Source: Listeria weihenstephanensis (GTDB taxonomy: Bacteria; Bacillota; Bacilli; Lactobacillales; Listeriaceae). From it: 64,000 nucleotides of DNA. The stretch spans positions 1,004,036 to 1,068,035 of the forward strand of contig NZ_CP011102.1 in NCBI RefSeq assembly GCF_003534205.1, written 5' to 3'. Numbering within the stretch: the stretch's first letter is position 1; each line of letters begins with the position of its first letter. Positions 35,878 through 45,683 of this stretch are shown piece by piece. Both the position numbers and the translations under genes were made by a program. Under the pieces are notes generated by a model. The model worked only from the letters and a program-made list of their open reading frames with translations, had not been told where the DNA came from and made no database searches.

Positions 35878-36023
35878 GGTTTTTTACGTGCATAGTTTTT
35901 GATTAGGAATTATAATGAGAAAGTACACATCGTATTTCCTAACGCTTAGGTATTATGACTAGCATACTAAGTAGGAAATCGGGTCTAATAGCGTATTTTT
36001 GTAGAAAATCACCTCGAAAAGCC

Positions 36024-36052
36024 TTTCAATCGCGCGTCTATAGTGTTACGAT
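36024..36052 (+). promoter_or_regulatory. Probable promoter of mazEF
   Basis: TTTCAA, 17 bp, TACGAT, 40 bp before the mazE start. The rest of 35878-36023 holds no gene. Confidence 0.5.
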
Positions 36053-36092
36053 ATACATGTTATAGAGTAATACACAGCTGGGGGTGTGACGC

Positions 36093-36371
36093 GTGTTAGA
36101 AAAGACAGACACGACAGAAATCTGGGTAGAAATGACGCAGCAAGTATTAGACGACTTAGATGAGGCTCGGGCAAAGGATAAAATGGGGCGGAGTGAAATG
36201 ATTATGGAAGCAACGCAGCAATTTTTACGTCAAAGAAAAGCACGCGATTTGCATGACGAAATGGAACGTGGGTACACAGAAATGGCTTCGATTAATTTTT
36301 CGATTGCGTGTGAATGTACGCATGTCGAATCGGAAGCTGAGGATAAAAATATACAAGTTTTAGGAGGGTGA
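36093..36371 (+). CDS. mazE: MazE (NdoAI/EndoAI) antitoxin
   Basis: 92 residues. Ribbon-helix-helix N-terminus ([38 protein letters not shown]), then a flexible C-terminal part that should wrap MazF. GTG start after GGGGGTGTGAC. Located between alr and the sigma-B operon with mazF behind it, the standard Listeria/Bacillus arrangement; it neutralises MazF and represses the operon. Confidence 0.92.
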   Translation: MLEKTDTTEIWVEMTQQVLDDLDEARAKDKMGRSEMIMEATQQFLRQRKARDLHDEMERGYTEMASINFSIACECTHVESEAEDKNIQVLGG

Positions 36372-36379
36372 ATGAGCCG

Positions 36380-36724
36380 ATGGTGAAGCGTGGGGATGTT
36401 TACTACGCGGACTTGTCTCCTGTTGTTGGAAGTGAACAAGGGGGAATACGGCCTGTTCTCATCATTCAAAATGATATTGGCAATCGATTTAGTCCTACTG
36501 TCATCGTGGCGGCAATTACGGCAAAGATTTCTAAAGCCAAATTGCCGACTCACGTTGAGGCAGCTCGGAAACATGGTTTTGATCGCGATTCTGTTATATT
36601 ACTTGAGCAGGTTCGAACGATTGATAAACAACGCTTGACGGATAAGATTACGCATTTAGATGATAATCTTATGAACAAAGTAAATCAGGCGTTAGAAATC
36701 AGTATGGGCTTAGTAGATTTTTAA
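36380..36724 (+). CDS. mazF: MazF (NdoA/EndoA) endoribonuclease toxin
   Basis: 114 residues. [31 protein letters not shown] contains the catalytic Arg, and [11 protein letters not shown] the catalytic Thr. The whole sequence closely follows Bacillus EndoA, which cuts RNA at U^ACAU. A GTG at 36368 is in frame but lies directly on the AGGAGG, so the ATG at 36380 is preferred. Confidence 0.93.
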   Translation: MVKRGDVYYADLSPVVGSEQGGIRPVLIIQNDIGNRFSPTVIVAAITAKISKAKLPTHVEAARKHGFDRDSVILLEQVRTIDKQRLTDKITHLDDNLMNKVNQALEISMGLVDF

Positions 36725-36906
36725 AATTGCAAATATTTTTGAGTAGAGCCGATGTATCTCTTACATAATTAATTAGTGAATATGGCTTTACGAAGGAATG
36801 AAGAGGAACGGTACGTGTAAGTTTCGTGAAGATTCAGGAAAGACTAAAAGATTACATATATACAATACTTGAGTTTAGAATATAAATGTCTGACTTTTAA
36901 GTAACC

Positions 36907-36982
36907 GACATGAGAAAAGCTTCTTAGGCTGTGGCAAACCCCATTTTGCTCCCCCCCTTGCTTTTCTCATGTCTCTTTTTTT
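36907..36982 (+). ncRNA. Terminator hairpin with C-rich loop; possible small RNA 3' end
   Basis: A perfect 14-bp stem GACATGAGAAAAGC/GCTTTTCTCATGTC encloses a 39-nt loop containing AACCCC and a run of seven C, then TCTTTTTTT. It can end mazEF transcripts before rsbR. A weak promoter-like TTACAT-18 bp-TAGAAT (36852-36881) upstream would give an RNA of about 95 nt. C-rich loops in Gram-positive small RNAs often target ribosome-binding sites. Confidence 0.55.
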
Positions 36983-37038
36983 AGAGATAGACAGATGGGC
37001 CTCAAATGGCAAGAGAAAGAAAGGTTGGAAAGAGAGAT

Positions 37039-37878
37039 ATGTATAGAGATTTTTCAAATTTTATCCACACGAACAAAGACGTGTTGCTTCATAAATGGAT
37101 GGATGAAATGAAGAAACAGGCGGATCCAGATATACTTCAAGTAACAAGTGATATCTTTTATGAGGATACGAGTCGTGAATTTTTAGATTTAATGGTGGGC
37201 AATGTCCTTGGAACAAAGGATGGTTCTTTCGATGAGAAGCTAGATAATTTTGCTGAAAAAGTGGTGCAACTTGGTTGGACGATCCGTTTCATAACAACAG
37301 GGCTGCGATTGTTCGGACTTCTCGTGTATACCGAAATGAAGCAACAAGGACTATTCACGACAAAAAAAGAAAATGCGGACGAAGATATTTACTATACTTT
37401 TGAAAAATGGTTATCGACGATGTACAGTGTTGTCGTGAATGCCTACGCGGATTCTTGGGAAAAGACGGCTTTAGTACAAAGAACGGCGTTACAAGAGTTA
37501 TCGGCCCCATTGTTACCGATATTTGATGGTATTTCGGTGATGCCGTTGATTGGAACGATTGATACGGAACGCGCGAAACTCATCATGGAGAATTTATTGA
37601 TTGGTGTCGTGAAAAATCGTTCGGACGTTGTTTTGATTGATATAACTGGTGTCCCAATCGTTGATACAATGGTGGCGCATCACATTATCCAAGCATCGGA
37701 CGCAGTGAGACTGGTTGGTTGCCAAGCCATGCTGGTTGGAATTCGTCCAGAGATCGCACAGACGATTGTAAACCTTGGAATCGAGCTTGATCAAGTTATC
37801 ACGACAAGCACGATGAAGAAGGGTATGGAAAAAGCGCTCGCGATGACACATAGAGAGATAGTGGAGAAGAAGGGGTGA
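37039..37878 (+). CDS. rsbR: Stressosome scaffold protein RsbR
   Basis: 279 residues. N-terminal non-haem globin-like sensor domain (about 1-150), C-terminal STAS domain ([33 protein letters not shown]) with the phosphorylatable Thr positions of RsbR. It builds the stressosome with RsbS and holds RsbT. The ATG at 37039 with GGAAAGAGAG is chosen over the in-frame ATG at 37006. First gene of the sigma-B operon. Confidence 0.95.
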   Translation: MYRDFSNFIHTNKDVLLHKWMDEMKKQADPDILQVTSDIFYEDTSREFLDLMVGNVLGTKDGSFDEKLDNFAEKVVQLGWTIRFITTGLRLFGLLVYTEMKQQGLFTTKKENADEDIYYTFEKWLSTMYSVVVNAYADSWEKTALVQRTALQELSAPLLPIFDGISVMPLIGTIDTERAKLIMENLLIGVVKNRSDVVLIDITGVPIVDTMVAHHIIQASDAVRLVGCQAMLVGIRPEIAQTIVNLGIELDQVITTSTMKKGMEKALAMTHREIVEKKG

Positions 37879-37882
37879 AAGA

Positions 37883-38239
37883 ATGGGAATTCCGATATTA
37901 AAATTGGGAGAATGTTTATTAATTTCCATCCAGAGTGAACTAGATGATCAGACGGCGATAGAATTTCAAGAGGATCTACTTGCTAAAATTCATGAGACTT
38001 CATCACGGGGTGTTGTGATCGATATTACCTCGATTGATTTCATTGATTCTTTTATTGCAAAAATTCTTGGAGATGTTGTCAGCATGTCCAGATTGATGGG
38101 CGCGACAGTGGTTGTAACGGGAATTCAGCCAGCAGTTGCGATTACGTTGATTGAGCTTGGAATTACATTTGAAGGTGTCCTTTCCGCGATGGATCTAGAA
38201 AGTGGTTTGGACAAATTAAAACAGGAATTGGGGGAATAG
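37883..38239 (+). CDS. rsbS: Stressosome protein RsbS
   Basis: 118 residues, a single STAS domain ([23 protein letters not shown]) with the target Ser59-like residue in DSFIA. It sequesters RsbT until phosphorylated by it. RBS GGGGTGAAAG; 4 bp after rsbR. Confidence 0.95.
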   Translation: MGIPILKLGECLLISIQSELDDQTAIEFQEDLLAKIHETSSRGVVIDITSIDFIDSFIAKILGDVVSMSRLMGATVVVTGIQPAVAITLIELGITFEGVLSAMDLESGLDKLKQELGE

Positions 38240-38241
38240 AG

Positions 38242-38652
38242 ATGGAGTTCCAATCCTGTGTCAGAATAATAAATGAGTGGGACATTGTCGCCGCTCGCCA
38301 GTTGGGAAGAAAAATTTCTAAAGAAACGGGCTTCGGTACAGTGGATCAAGCGAGAATAACCACGGCCATAAGTGAGCTTGCGAGGAACATTTTTCTTTAC
38401 GCGGGAACTGGAGAAATTTGTATCGAAAAAATGACAGGAACAGGAAAAGATGGACTTAAAATCATCGCTAGAGATAAAGGCCCGGGAATCGTTGATGTGA
38501 GACAAGTCATGCAAGATGGCTACACAACTTCGGGAGGTCTTGGCGCAGGTTTGCCAGGTGTGAAAAGGTTAATGGATACGTTTGATTTAGTATCGAGCGT
38601 AGAGGAAGGGAAACGAGGAACCATTATTACTACACAGAAATGGGTCCGATAG
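38242..38652 (+). CDS. rsbT: Serine kinase RsbT
   Basis: 136 residues, GHKL fold: N box ISELARNIFLYAG, G1 ARDKGPGI, G2 GGLGAGLPGVKRLMD. It phosphorylates RsbR and RsbS and then binds and activates the phosphatase RsbU. 2 bp after rsbS. Confidence 0.95.
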   Translation: MEFQSCVRIINEWDIVAARQLGRKISKETGFGTVDQARITTAISELARNIFLYAGTGEICIEKMTGTGKDGLKIIARDKGPGIVDVRQVMQDGYTTSGGLGAGLPGVKRLMDTFDLVSSVEEGKRGTIITTQKWVR

Positions 38653-38664
38653 GGAGGACGCAAG

Positions 38665-39678
38665 ATGGAGTCAAGGGAGATTAACGAATTTAAAGAGAAA
38701 TATAGAGATATTATTTTGGGATACTTAGAAAGTCAAGACGAAGAAATACTTTATTCATGTGAAAAATTGACGCGCGAAGGTATGGAAAACGGTGTGTCAC
38801 CAGAGGAAATCGTGAATTTGCACCGCGCTATATTGGAAGAGTACGATGCCAATTTACCAACGCATGTTTCGTCCTCATTTGATGTCTTGCTTGAAATGAT
38901 GATGGGTTATGGTATGGCGCATATGGAACATTTAAGTTTGCGGACAGAACAGCAAGCATTACGTCGTGAGATTGCGCAAGCAGAGGATATGCAAAAAACA
39001 ATGATGAAATCTGATATTCCGAATGTTGCCGGGCTTGAGGTTGGAGCAGTTAGCGTTCCGATGCGCCAAATGAGCGGTGATTTTTACAGCTTTACGAATG
39101 AAGGGGAAAATAAGATTAGCGTCACGCTTGCGGATGTGATTGGAAAAGGGATTCCGGCAGCGTTTAGTATGTCGATGCTAAAATATGCTTCAGATAACTA
39201 CGGAGGTGATGCGAAAACGCCGAGTGAGATGCTGCAGAACTTGAACGAGGTTGCGGAGACGAATATTGATGATAACATGTTTATTACGATGTTTTATGGC
39301 TTGTACGACACGACAAATCATTTGTTTGAATTTGCATCAGCGGGTCATGAAGTGGGACTTTATTTTGATGCGCAGACGCAGAGTTTTACGGATTTATATG
39401 CGCGAGGCTTACCGCTTGGAATTGATCGCAATGCTACATATCGCGCTTTTGAAAAACAAGTTGCCAAGGATGATATGATTTTTATTATGTCAGATGGTGT
39501 GACAGAAACGAGAACGGCGGACGGTTTTATTGAGCGCGAGGATTTAATTACCGTTTTCAAAGATAGTATTGGCTTGGCACCACAAAAGTTAGTGAAGGAA
39601 GTGTATGATCGTCTTTGTAAACTGCAGGATTATGAGTTACGTGATGATTTTACATTAATTTGTTTGAAGAGGGTTTAG
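38665..39678 (+). CDS. rsbU: PP2C-type phosphatase RsbU
   Basis: 337 residues. N-terminal RsbT-binding domain (about 1-85), linker helix, C-terminal PPM/SpoIIE phosphatase (MRQMSGDFYSF, VTLADVIGKGIPAAFSMSM, MSDGVTETRTADGF, LRDDFTLICLK with the metal aspartates). It dephosphorylates RsbV. RBS GGGAGG. Its last codons form the -35 of the internal sigma-B promoter. Confidence 0.95.
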   Translation: MESREINEFKEKYRDIILGYLESQDEEILYSCEKLTREGMENGVSPEEIVNLHRAILEEYDANLPTHVSSSFDVLLEMMMGYGMAHMEHLSLRTEQQALRREIAQAEDMQKTMMKSDIPNVAGLEVGAVSVPMRQMSGDFYSFTNEGENKISVTLADVIGKGIPAAFSMSMLKYASDNYGGDAKTPSEMLQNLNEVAETNIDDNMFITMFYGLYDTTNHLFEFASAGHEVGLYFDAQTQSFTDLYARGLPLGIDRNATYRAFEKQVAKDDMIFIMSDGVTETRTADGFIEREDLITVFKDSIGLAPQKLVKEVYDRLCKLQDYELRDDFTLICLKRV

Positions 39679-39698
39679 GTTGGCGGTATTTAGGGAAT
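39673..39698 (+). promoter_or_regulatory. Sigma-B-dependent promoter of rsbVW-sigB-rsbX
   Basis: GTTTAG (39673-39678), 14 bp, GGGAAT (39693-39698), matching GTTTAA-N12-14-GGGTAT. The -35 overlaps the rsbU stop codon. Position and type agree with the autoregulatory promoter known in Listeria and Bacillus. Confidence 0.8.
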
Positions 39699-39733
39699 AT
39701 ACCCTGGATATACAAAATAGGTGAGGTGAAATG

Positions 39734-40078
39734 ATGAATATCAAAGTAGAGATCAGAGAAACTGATAGTAATCATGCAAAGGTCGTTGTTGCTGGCGAAA
39801 TTGATGCTTATACGGCACCAAAATTAAAAGAGGCGTTTGGCGAATATATGGAAAAAGAAAATTTCCGCGTCCAGATTGACTTAGCAGGTGTGAGTTACAT
39901 GGACAGTACAGGTTTAGGCGTATTTGTTGGTTTATTCAAGAGTTTGCGTGCCAAAAATAGTGAATTAGAATTAGTAGGATGTTCAGACCGAATTTTCCGA
40001 TTGTTTGAGATTACTGGTTTGACTGATATTATCGAAATCAAAAATGTAGAGGGTGAAATGAATGGCAACAATGTATGA
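39734..40078 (+). CDS. rsbV: Anti-anti-sigma factor RsbV
   Basis: 114 residues, STAS domain; the phosphorylated serine is in [17 protein letters not shown]. Dephosphorylated RsbV binds RsbW and frees sigma-B. The second ATG (39734) is preferred because relatives begin MNI and GGTGAGGTG is better spaced. Overlaps rsbW by 17 bp. Confidence 0.95.
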   Translation: MNIKVEIRETDSNHAKVVVAGEIDAYTAPKLKEAFGEYMEKENFRVQIDLAGVSYMDSTGLGVFVGLFKSLRAKNSELELVGCSDRIFRLFEITGLTDIIEIKNVEGEMNGNNV

Positions 40079-40535
40079 CACGATTGAACTTAAAATCCCA
40101 GCAAAACCTGAGTTTGTTAGCTTAGGTAGATTAGCAATTTCAGGCATTGCAAGTCGGAGCGGTTTTTCATTTGAAGCAATTGAAGATTTAAAAATTGCGA
40201 TTAGTGAAGCGATTACGAATGCGGTAAAACATGCTTTTAAAGAAGGCGATACTGGCGAAATTCAGATCACTTTCTCCGTATATGAAGATAAGTTAGAAGT
40301 TCGTGTGGCAGATGAAGGTAAGAGCTTTGATTTAGAGAAGCGCAAGGCTGAAATCGGACCATATGAAGAAGAAACAGACGCAGATATGTTACGCGTTGGA
40401 GGCTTAGGACTATTTTTAATCGAAGCATTGATGGACGACGTGGAACTTCACTACGACAATGGTGTTTCGGTTGTGATGACTAAATATAAAGAGGAAAAGC
40501 AGGTGGAGGGGAATGCCAAAATTATCTCGACCTGA
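40062..40535 (+). CDS. rsbW: Anti-sigma factor and kinase RsbW
   Basis: 157 residues, GHKL kinase: [17 protein letters not shown] (N box), [27 protein letters not shown]. It holds sigma-B inactive or phosphorylates RsbV. Translationally nested between rsbV and sigB by overlaps of 17 and 23 bp. Confidence 0.95.
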   Translation: MATMYDTIELKIPAKPEFVSLGRLAISGIASRSGFSFEAIEDLKIAISEAITNAVKHAFKEGDTGEIQITFSVYEDKLEVRVADEGKSFDLEKRKAEIGPYEEETDADMLRVGGLGLFLIEALMDDVELHYDNGVSVVMTKYKEEKQVEGNAKIIST

Positions 40536-41319
40536 GGAACTAGCGGCAAGAGAAGAAGCCCGTGAAAAGGCCAAAGTGAAGGTCTACAAGTGGATTAGTG
40601 ATTACCAAGAAACCGGCGATGAGGAAGCGCAGTATGAGCTTGTAGTTCACTATAAAAATTTGGTGGAATCCATTGCCCGCAAGTATTCTCAAGGTAAATC
40701 ATTTCATGAAGATTTAGTGCAGGTCGGCAATATTGGCTTGCTTGGTGCTATTCGTCGTTATGATGCTACTTTTGGCAAGAGTTTCGAAGCTTTTGCGGTA
40801 CCGACGATTGTTGGAGAAATCAAGCGTTTCTTGCGCGATAAAACGTGGAGCGTCCACGTTCCTCGCCGGATCAAAGAGCTTGGACCGAAGATTAAGAATG
40901 CTGTGGAGGAACTGACGCGCGAATTGCAATGCTCTCCGCAAATTAGTGATATCGCAGAATTTATCGGTGCAACGGAGGAAGAAATTCTAGAAGCGATGGA
41001 GATGGGGAAAAGCTATCAAGCCTTGTCGGTGGATCATTCCATTGAGGCCGATTCTGATGGAAGTACGATTACACTTCTTGACGTCGTTGGCGGTGATGAT
41101 GATGGTTTTGAACGCGTGAATCAGCGGATGCTACTTGAAAAAGTGTTACCAGCTTTGGACGAACGCGAACAGAAAATTTTGCAATATACATTTATTGAGA
41201 ACCGCAGTCAAAAAGAGACTGGCGATTTGTTGGATATTTCGCAGATGCACGTGTCTCGAATCCAGCGCCAGGCAATTAAGAAATTACGCGCAGCCTTGCA
41301 AGATGAGGATTTGGAGTAA
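40513..41319 (+). CDS. sigB: General stress sigma factor SigB
   Basis: 268 residues. Region 2: [55 protein letters not shown] leads region 3; region 4 is [21 protein letters not shown]. It directs the general stress response, acid and bile resistance in Listeria. RBS AGGTGGAGGGG lies in rsbW. Confidence 0.97.
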   Translation: MPKLSRPEELAAREEAREKAKVKVYKWISDYQETGDEEAQYELVVHYKNLVESIARKYSQGKSFHEDLVQVGNIGLLGAIRRYDATFGKSFEAFAVPTIVGEIKRFLRDKTWSVHVPRRIKELGPKIKNAVEELTRELQCSPQISDIAEFIGATEEEILEAMEMGKSYQALSVDHSIEADSDGSTITLLDVVGGDDDGFERVNQRMLLEKVLPALDEREQKILQYTFIENRSQKETGDLLDISQMHVSRIQRQAIKKLRAALQDEDLE

Positions 41320-41320
41320 C

Positions 41321-41932
41321 ATGGTAGCGATGGGGCAATCAGATATGGATACCCAACTCTACATTTTCCAACGCGCGAAACATTTACAGCGCCATTGCGG
41401 CGATCAAATTTTTATAAAAGAAGATGAATTCGGACTACTATGTGCTTTAGTGGATGGACTTGGAAGCGGGAAAGAGGCTGAGAGGGCCGCTAAAGCAGTA
41501 GTGGAGACAATTGATGCTAATAGCTCAAACGTCGCTTTAGAGGACATCGTAGCACGCTCTAACGCTGCTTTAGGCGGATTAAGAGGCGCAGCCATAGCCA
41601 TTTGGCGAACCGACTGGGCCAAACAGACAATTACCTATTGCGGAATTGGAAACATTCGATTTTATTTACTAGGCCTTGATGACAAACTAGTCTATCCAAT
41701 TTCATCAACAGGCTTCTTGTCTGGCCGGAAGCAAAAGATTCGAATACAAGAATTCACGTACAAACCAGGAACGACATTTTTGATGCATTCCGACGGTTTA
41801 GTACTTGCAGGAGTAAAGAAATATCTCCGCGCGATTACCTCAATTGAGACAACCGGCCACATGATAGAGAGTAACGTGGAAGACATACCAGAAGACGATG
41901 TGACATTTTTGGTGGGGAAATTGAAAAGCTGA
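41321..41932 (+). CDS. rsbX: Feedback phosphatase RsbX
   Basis: 203 residues, small PP2C domain: ALVDGLGSGKEAERAAKAVVE, GGLRGAAIAIWR, FLMHSDGLV, PEDDVTFLVGKLKS. It dephosphorylates RsbR and RsbS to reset the stressosome. The start ATG is 1 bp after the sigB stop, with TTGGAG before it; a longer frame within sigB is spurious. Its last 12 bases (TTGAAAAGCTGA) form the beginning of the first downstream tandem repeat. Confidence 0.92.
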   Translation: MVAMGQSDMDTQLYIFQRAKHLQRHCGDQIFIKEDEFGLLCALVDGLGSGKEAERAAKAVVETIDANSSNVALEDIVARSNAALGGLRGAAIAIWRTDWAKQTITYCGIGNIRFYLLGLDDKLVYPISSTGFLSGRKQKIRIQEFTYKPGTTFLMHSDGLVLAGVKKYLRAITSIETTGHMIESNVEDIPEDDVTFLVGKLKS

Positions 41933-42289
41933 AAAAGCCCGTTAGCCTCGACAGAAATTGTTAGGGGGCGCAGACAAATCCCTCTTTTGGATTTTTCGGA
42001 GGCACCGAAATTTCCGAGAGGCTGGCTTTTGAAGCTGGATCGATTGAAAAGCTGAAAAAGCCAGTTAGCCTCGACAGAAATTGTTAGGGGGCGCAGTGAA
42101 AACCCTCTTTTGGATTTTTCGGAGGCACCGAAAATTTCGAGAGGCTGGCTTTAGAAGCTGGATCGATTGAAAAGCTGAAACGGCTCGTACAGCTCCGAAA
42201 AAAACTGGAGCGCCCGCAGTAAAAATCCGCTTTTGATTTTTAAGGAGGACGAGAAGTTTTCGAGGAGCTAGCCGTTGAAGCTGGATCCA
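41921..42289 (+). repeat. Three tandem 123-bp units with co-varying stems (putative structured RNA)
   Basis: Units begin at 41921, 42044 and 42167, exactly 123 bp apart. Units 1 and 2 are almost identical; unit 3 is strongly diverged. In unit 1 AAAAGCC (41933-41939) and AGCCTC (41944-41949) pair with GAGGCT and GGCTTTT (42018-42030). In unit 3 the same places read AACGGCT, AGCTCC and GGAGCT, AGCCGTT: five pairs changed on both sides. A third hairpin AGGG/CCCT becomes AGCG/CGCT. Unit ends GAAGCTGGATC and the middle CTTTT.GATTTTT are conserved. Translation in any frame gives nothing recognisable. It would be the 3' UTR of the sigma-B operon if transcribed. Confidence 0.85.
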
Positions 42290-42419
42290 AAGGCGAGAAA
42301 CCCGCCAACCTACCAAACCAAAAGATTCCACACTACTAGATATCCCAAACGTCTTCTAGAAATCTCGAACAACCACCAACCAAGAGATATCATCCTTTGC
42401 TGAACAACAAACCAACCCC

Positions 42420-42462
42420 AAAGCTCTAAAGAATCCCACAAGTGATTCTCTAGAGCTTTTCT
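42420..42462 (+). terminator. Terminator after the tandem repeats
   Basis: AAAGCTCTA..AGAATC and GATTCT..TAGAGCTTTT form one long stem. The 130 bp before it (42290-42419) are C- and A-rich with few G and contain no gene. Confidence 0.8.
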
Positions 42463-42561
42463 AATCTCCCAAAAACCATCCAATCCCCACTCAAACATGA
42501 AATCCCACTACATTCTATGTTACACTAATAAAAGATGAATTTTATGGAGGCAAAGATAAAC

Positions 42562-44724
42562 ATGGAAGAAATATTAAAGCAAGTACATAAATCCCTACCA
42601 TACCGCCCGAATCAGATCAACGCGGTAATCAACTTATTAAACGAAGGAAACACAGTACCATTTATCGCACGTTATCGGAAGGAAATGACTGGTAGCTTGG
42701 ATGAGGTCGAGATTCGTAATATCGAGGAACGTTACGGGTATGTGGAAAAATTGGAGCAGCGAAAAGAAGAAATTTTACGATTGATAGAAGAACAAGGCAA
42801 ACTAACCGAAGAACTAGCGGCAGCGATCACAAAAGCAGAGAAACACCAGGCGCTAGAGGACTTATATCGCCCGTACAAACAGAAGAAACGGACCAAAGCT
42901 ACGATCGCTAAAGAAAAAGGATTAGAACCGTTTGCGACGTGGTTGCTTGGATTCCCGCAATCAGGCGACGTTATTGCAGAAGCGGCAAAATATATCTCGG
43001 CAGAACATGACGTTGCAACGACTGAGGATGTTCTACTCGGCGCTCATGAAATCATCGCGGAGGTTATTTCCGATGAACCGACTTACCGTAAGTGGATTCG
43101 CGAATTCACACGTAAATTCGGCATGATGCAATCTGTCGGCAAAAAGGTCGAATTGGATGAAAAATCGGTCTACGAAATGTACTATGATTACCAAGAATTG
43201 ATCGGGAAAGTTGCGAGTCACCGCGTACTTGCCTTTAACCGTGGTGAAAAAGAGGACATTTTACGTGTTAGCGTAGTTGTTGATTCGACTAAAATCAGCG
43301 AGTATCTGCGTAAACAAGTCATCCAAAAATCAGGGTCTATCGCGGAATCCTATGTTGTAACAGCTATGGAAGACGCTTATAAACGATTTATTGGTCCAGC
43401 TATCGAGCGTGAGATTCGCGCGGAATTAACAGAATCGGCCGAGGAACAAGCGATTCATATTTTCGCGGAAAACTTGCGTAAATTACTTTTGCAACCGCCG
43501 TTAAAAGGAAAAATAATACTAGGACTTGATCCAGCATACCGAACAGGTTGTAAGTTAGCCTTGCTCGATGAAACGGGAAAAGTGTTGACGATTGATATAA
43601 TTTACCCGCATCCGCCGCAAAATAAGAAGGACGATGCGAAACAAAAAGTATTGAAATTAATGAAAGAATATAATGTTGAAGTTGTAGCGATTGGAAATGG
43701 GACGGCATCGCGTGAGTCGGAACAATTTATTGCCGAACTGATCAAAGAGGAAAGCTTGCCTGCGTATTATTGTATCGTTAATGAGGCAGGAGCTAGTGTT
43801 TACTCGGCTAGTGATACCGCGCGTGAAGAATTCCCAGATTTCCAAGTGGAGCAGCGTAGTGCCGTTTCGATCGGTCGTCGTTTGCAAGATCCATTGGCAG
43901 AACTTGTAAAAATTGATCCTAAATCTGTGGGGGTTGGTCAGTATCAACATGATGTTGCGCAAAAACAATTGAATGATACCTTGACGTTTGTCGTGGAAAC
44001 AGCGGTTAACCAAGTTGGTGTCAATGTGAACACAGCTTCGGCGTCCCTTTTGCAATATGTCGCGGGGTTAAACAAAACAGTTGCTGGAAACATTCGCAAA
44101 TACCGCGAAGAAAATGGGCCGTTTGCAACGCGTAAAGAATTGAAAAAAGTACCTCGTCTCGGTGCGAAATCCTATGAACAAAGTATCGGATTTTTGCGTA
44201 TTTTAGAAGGGAAACATCCACTTGACGCCACTGCAATTCATCCAGAAAGCTATGCGACTGCGGAGAAGATTGTCGTATCGGCAGGATTCAAATTAACGGA
44301 TCTTGGTTCACAGGAACTCAAAACAGCATTGGAGAAGTTTAGCTTAACGGAAATGGCAGAGGAGCTTGAAGTCGGGAAAGAAACATTGCAAGATATTGTG
44401 GATTCCCTCGTGGCGCCAGGACGCGATTTGCGTGATGAGTTGGATGCACCACTTTTGAAGCAAGATGTTATTTCGATGGAAGATTTAAAAGCGGGGATGG
44501 AACTGCAAGGAACTGTGCGGAATGTCGTTGATTTCGGAGCGTTTGTGGATATTGGCGTGAAACAAGATGGCTTAGTGCATATTTCGAAGTTGAGCAATTC
44601 TTTCGTTCGTAAACCGATGGACGTTGTGTCGGTCGGCGATATTGTAACGGTTTGGGTCGATGACGTCGATAAGAAAAAAGGACGTATTTCACTAACGATG
44701 CTAAGCCCAGAACAAGGGAAGTAA
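42562..44724 (+). CDS. tex: Tex family RNA-binding transcription accessory protein
   Basis: 720 residues. N-terminal Tex/Spt6 helical region ([21 protein letters not shown]), YqgF-like RNase H fold ([19 protein letters not shown]), helix-hairpin-helix motifs ([43 protein letters not shown]) and a C-terminal S1 domain ([31 protein letters not shown]). It binds nucleic acid and RNA polymerase; precise function is open. The ATG at 42562 is used, with TGGAGG upstream. Confidence 0.96.
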   Translation: MEEILKQVHKSLPYRPNQINAVINLLNEGNTVPFIARYRKEMTGSLDEVEIRNIEERYGYVEKLEQRKEEILRLIEEQGKLTEELAAAITKAEKHQALEDLYRPYKQKKRTKATIAKEKGLEPFATWLLGFPQSGDVIAEAAKYISAEHDVATTEDVLLGAHEIIAEVISDEPTYRKWIREFTRKFGMMQSVGKKVELDEKSVYEMYYDYQELIGKVASHRVLAFNRGEKEDILRVSVVVDSTKISEYLRKQVIQKSGSIAESYVVTAMEDAYKRFIGPAIEREIRAELTESAEEQAIHIFAENLRKLLLQPPLKGKIILGLDPAYRTGCKLALLDETGKVLTIDIIYPHPPQNKKDDAKQKVLKLMKEYNVEVVAIGNGTASRESEQFIAELIKEESLPAYYCIVNEAGASVYSASDTAREEFPDFQVEQRSAVSIGRRLQDPLAELVKIDPKSVGVGQYQHDVAQKQLNDTLTFVVETAVNQVGVNVNTASASLLQYVAGLNKTVAGNIRKYREENGPFATRKELKKVPRLGAKSYEQSIGFLRILEGKHPLDATAIHPESYATAEKIVVSAGFKLTDLGSQELKTALEKFSLTEMAEELEVGKETLQDIVDSLVAPGRDLRDELDAPLLKQDVISMEDLKAGMELQGTVRNVVDFGAFVDIGVKQDGLVHISKLSNSFVRKPMDVVSVGDIVTVWVDDVDKKKGRISLTMLSPEQGK

Positions 44725-44728
44725 GGCA

Positions 44729-45190
44729 ATGATGACAGAACAGGAGCTGCAGCGGCATATGGAGAGCGTGTCGTTGCAATTTTTTCAGAAAACGTTCCAA
44801 CACCAAGCCAAGTTTAATAATCGTCTGCGCACGACTGGTGGGCGTTATTTGTTGCAGAGTCATGATATTGAAATGAACCCGCGTTATTTGGAGAATTTCG
44901 GACTCGATTACTTTATCGGGATTATGAAACACGAACTTTGCCATTACCACCTTCACCTTGAGGGAAAAGGCTACCAGCACCGTGATGCGGATTTTCGGGA
45001 ATTGCTTGCCAAAGTAGACGCCCCGCGGTTTTGCCATGCGATTCCAACCGCACAGAAAATGCATCGTTACACGTGTTTATCATGTCAAACGGAATTCTTG
45101 CGTAAGCGCCGTTTCGATGTGAACAAGTATCGTTGTGGTCGTTGTAATGGACGGCTTGCCTATACAAAAGAAGAAATTGTGAACAGGTAA
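44729..45190 (+). CDS. SprT-like zinc metallopeptidase family protein
   Basis: 153 residues. HELCHYHLH is the HExxH zinc motif (residues about 71-75), followed by a C-terminal zinc ribbon CLSCQ..CGRCNG. Family members are SprT/Spartan-like; Bacillus YdcK is the equivalent in the same position behind tex-like genes. Whether it is a protease in vivo is unknown. 4 bp after tex, so same operon. Confidence 0.92.
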   Translation: MMTEQELQRHMESVSLQFFQKTFQHQAKFNNRLRTTGGRYLLQSHDIEMNPRYLENFGLDYFIGIMKHELCHYHLHLEGKGYQHRDADFRELLAKVDAPRFCHAIPTAQKMHRYTCLSCQTEFLRKRRFDVNKYRCGRCNGRLAYTKEEIVNR

Positions 45191-45222
45191 AAAATTGTTT
45201 TGGCCAAATGATCAGATAAAGC

Positions 45223-45251
45223 TTGATTTTTTGTGTTTACCTGCTTATAAT
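45223..45251 (+). promoter_or_regulatory. tRNA promoter
   Basis: TTGATT, 17 bp, TATAAT, 32 bp before tRNA-Asn. Confidence 0.75.
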
Positions 45252-45283
45252 GTAAAGAGTCAGCAGAAACAAAATGACGCTAT

Positions 45284-45356
45284 TCCACAGTAGCTCAGTT
45301 GGTAGAGCAATCGGCTGTTAACCGATCGGTCGCAAGTTCGAGTCTTGCCTGTGGAG
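45284..45356 (+). tRNA. tRNA-Asn (GTT)
   Basis: 73 nt without CCA. Acceptor TCCACAG/CTGTGGA, anticodon GTT at 45317-45319, T-loop TTCGAGT. Shares a transcript with tRNA-Ser. Confidence 0.95.
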
Positions 45357-45400
45357 TTCTTTTTATGCGCATGCCTTATGTATGCTGATGAATTAAATAT

Positions 45401-45491
45401 GGGGAAGTACTCAAGTGGCTGAAGAGGTGCCCCTGCTAAGGGTATAGGTCGTTAACGCGGCGCGAGGGTTCAAATCCCTCCTTCTCCGCCA
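45401..45491 (+). tRNA. tRNA-Ser (GCT)
   Basis: Class II tRNA with long variable arm, acceptor GGGGAAG/CTTCTCC, anticodon GCT at 45435-45437, T-loop TTCAAAT and encoded CCA (45489-45491). Confidence 0.95.
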
Positions 45492-45504
45492 TATTTATAA
45501 ATCC

Positions 45505-45535
45505 AAAACGATGCTGTAGTTGCATCGTTTTTTTT
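45505..45535 (+). terminator. Terminator of the tRNA pair
   Basis: AAAACGATGC/GCATCGTTTT then T-run. Confidence 0.85.
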
Positions 45536-45642
45536 AAGAAAATAATTTTTTTATAATAGGAATATTTTGGCTAAATTTAGCTACTTTTATTGTGAAATCG
45601 ATCCGATATTATTTACATAGCAAAAAAGCAAGCAAGGCATGA

Positions 45643-45681
45643 AAAAAAGAAACCGTTCTATTTCTGAGCGGTTTCTTTTTT
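45643..45681 (-). terminator. Terminator of the mupG-anmK unit
   Basis: AAAAAAGAAACCG/CGGTTTCTTTTTT, symmetrical; it lies 3 bp after the mupG stop on the minus strand. Confidence 0.85.
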
Positions 45682-45683
45682 GG

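Noticed and set aside
41135-41320. Long rsbX frame starting within sigB
   Set aside because: The first 62 codons are the out-of-frame shadow of the sigB end; the ATG at 41321 with TTGGAG is the right size for RsbX.
41921-42289. LhrC-like tandem small RNAs
   Set aside because: LhrC copies have their own promoters and terminators with T-runs; none are seen inside these units.
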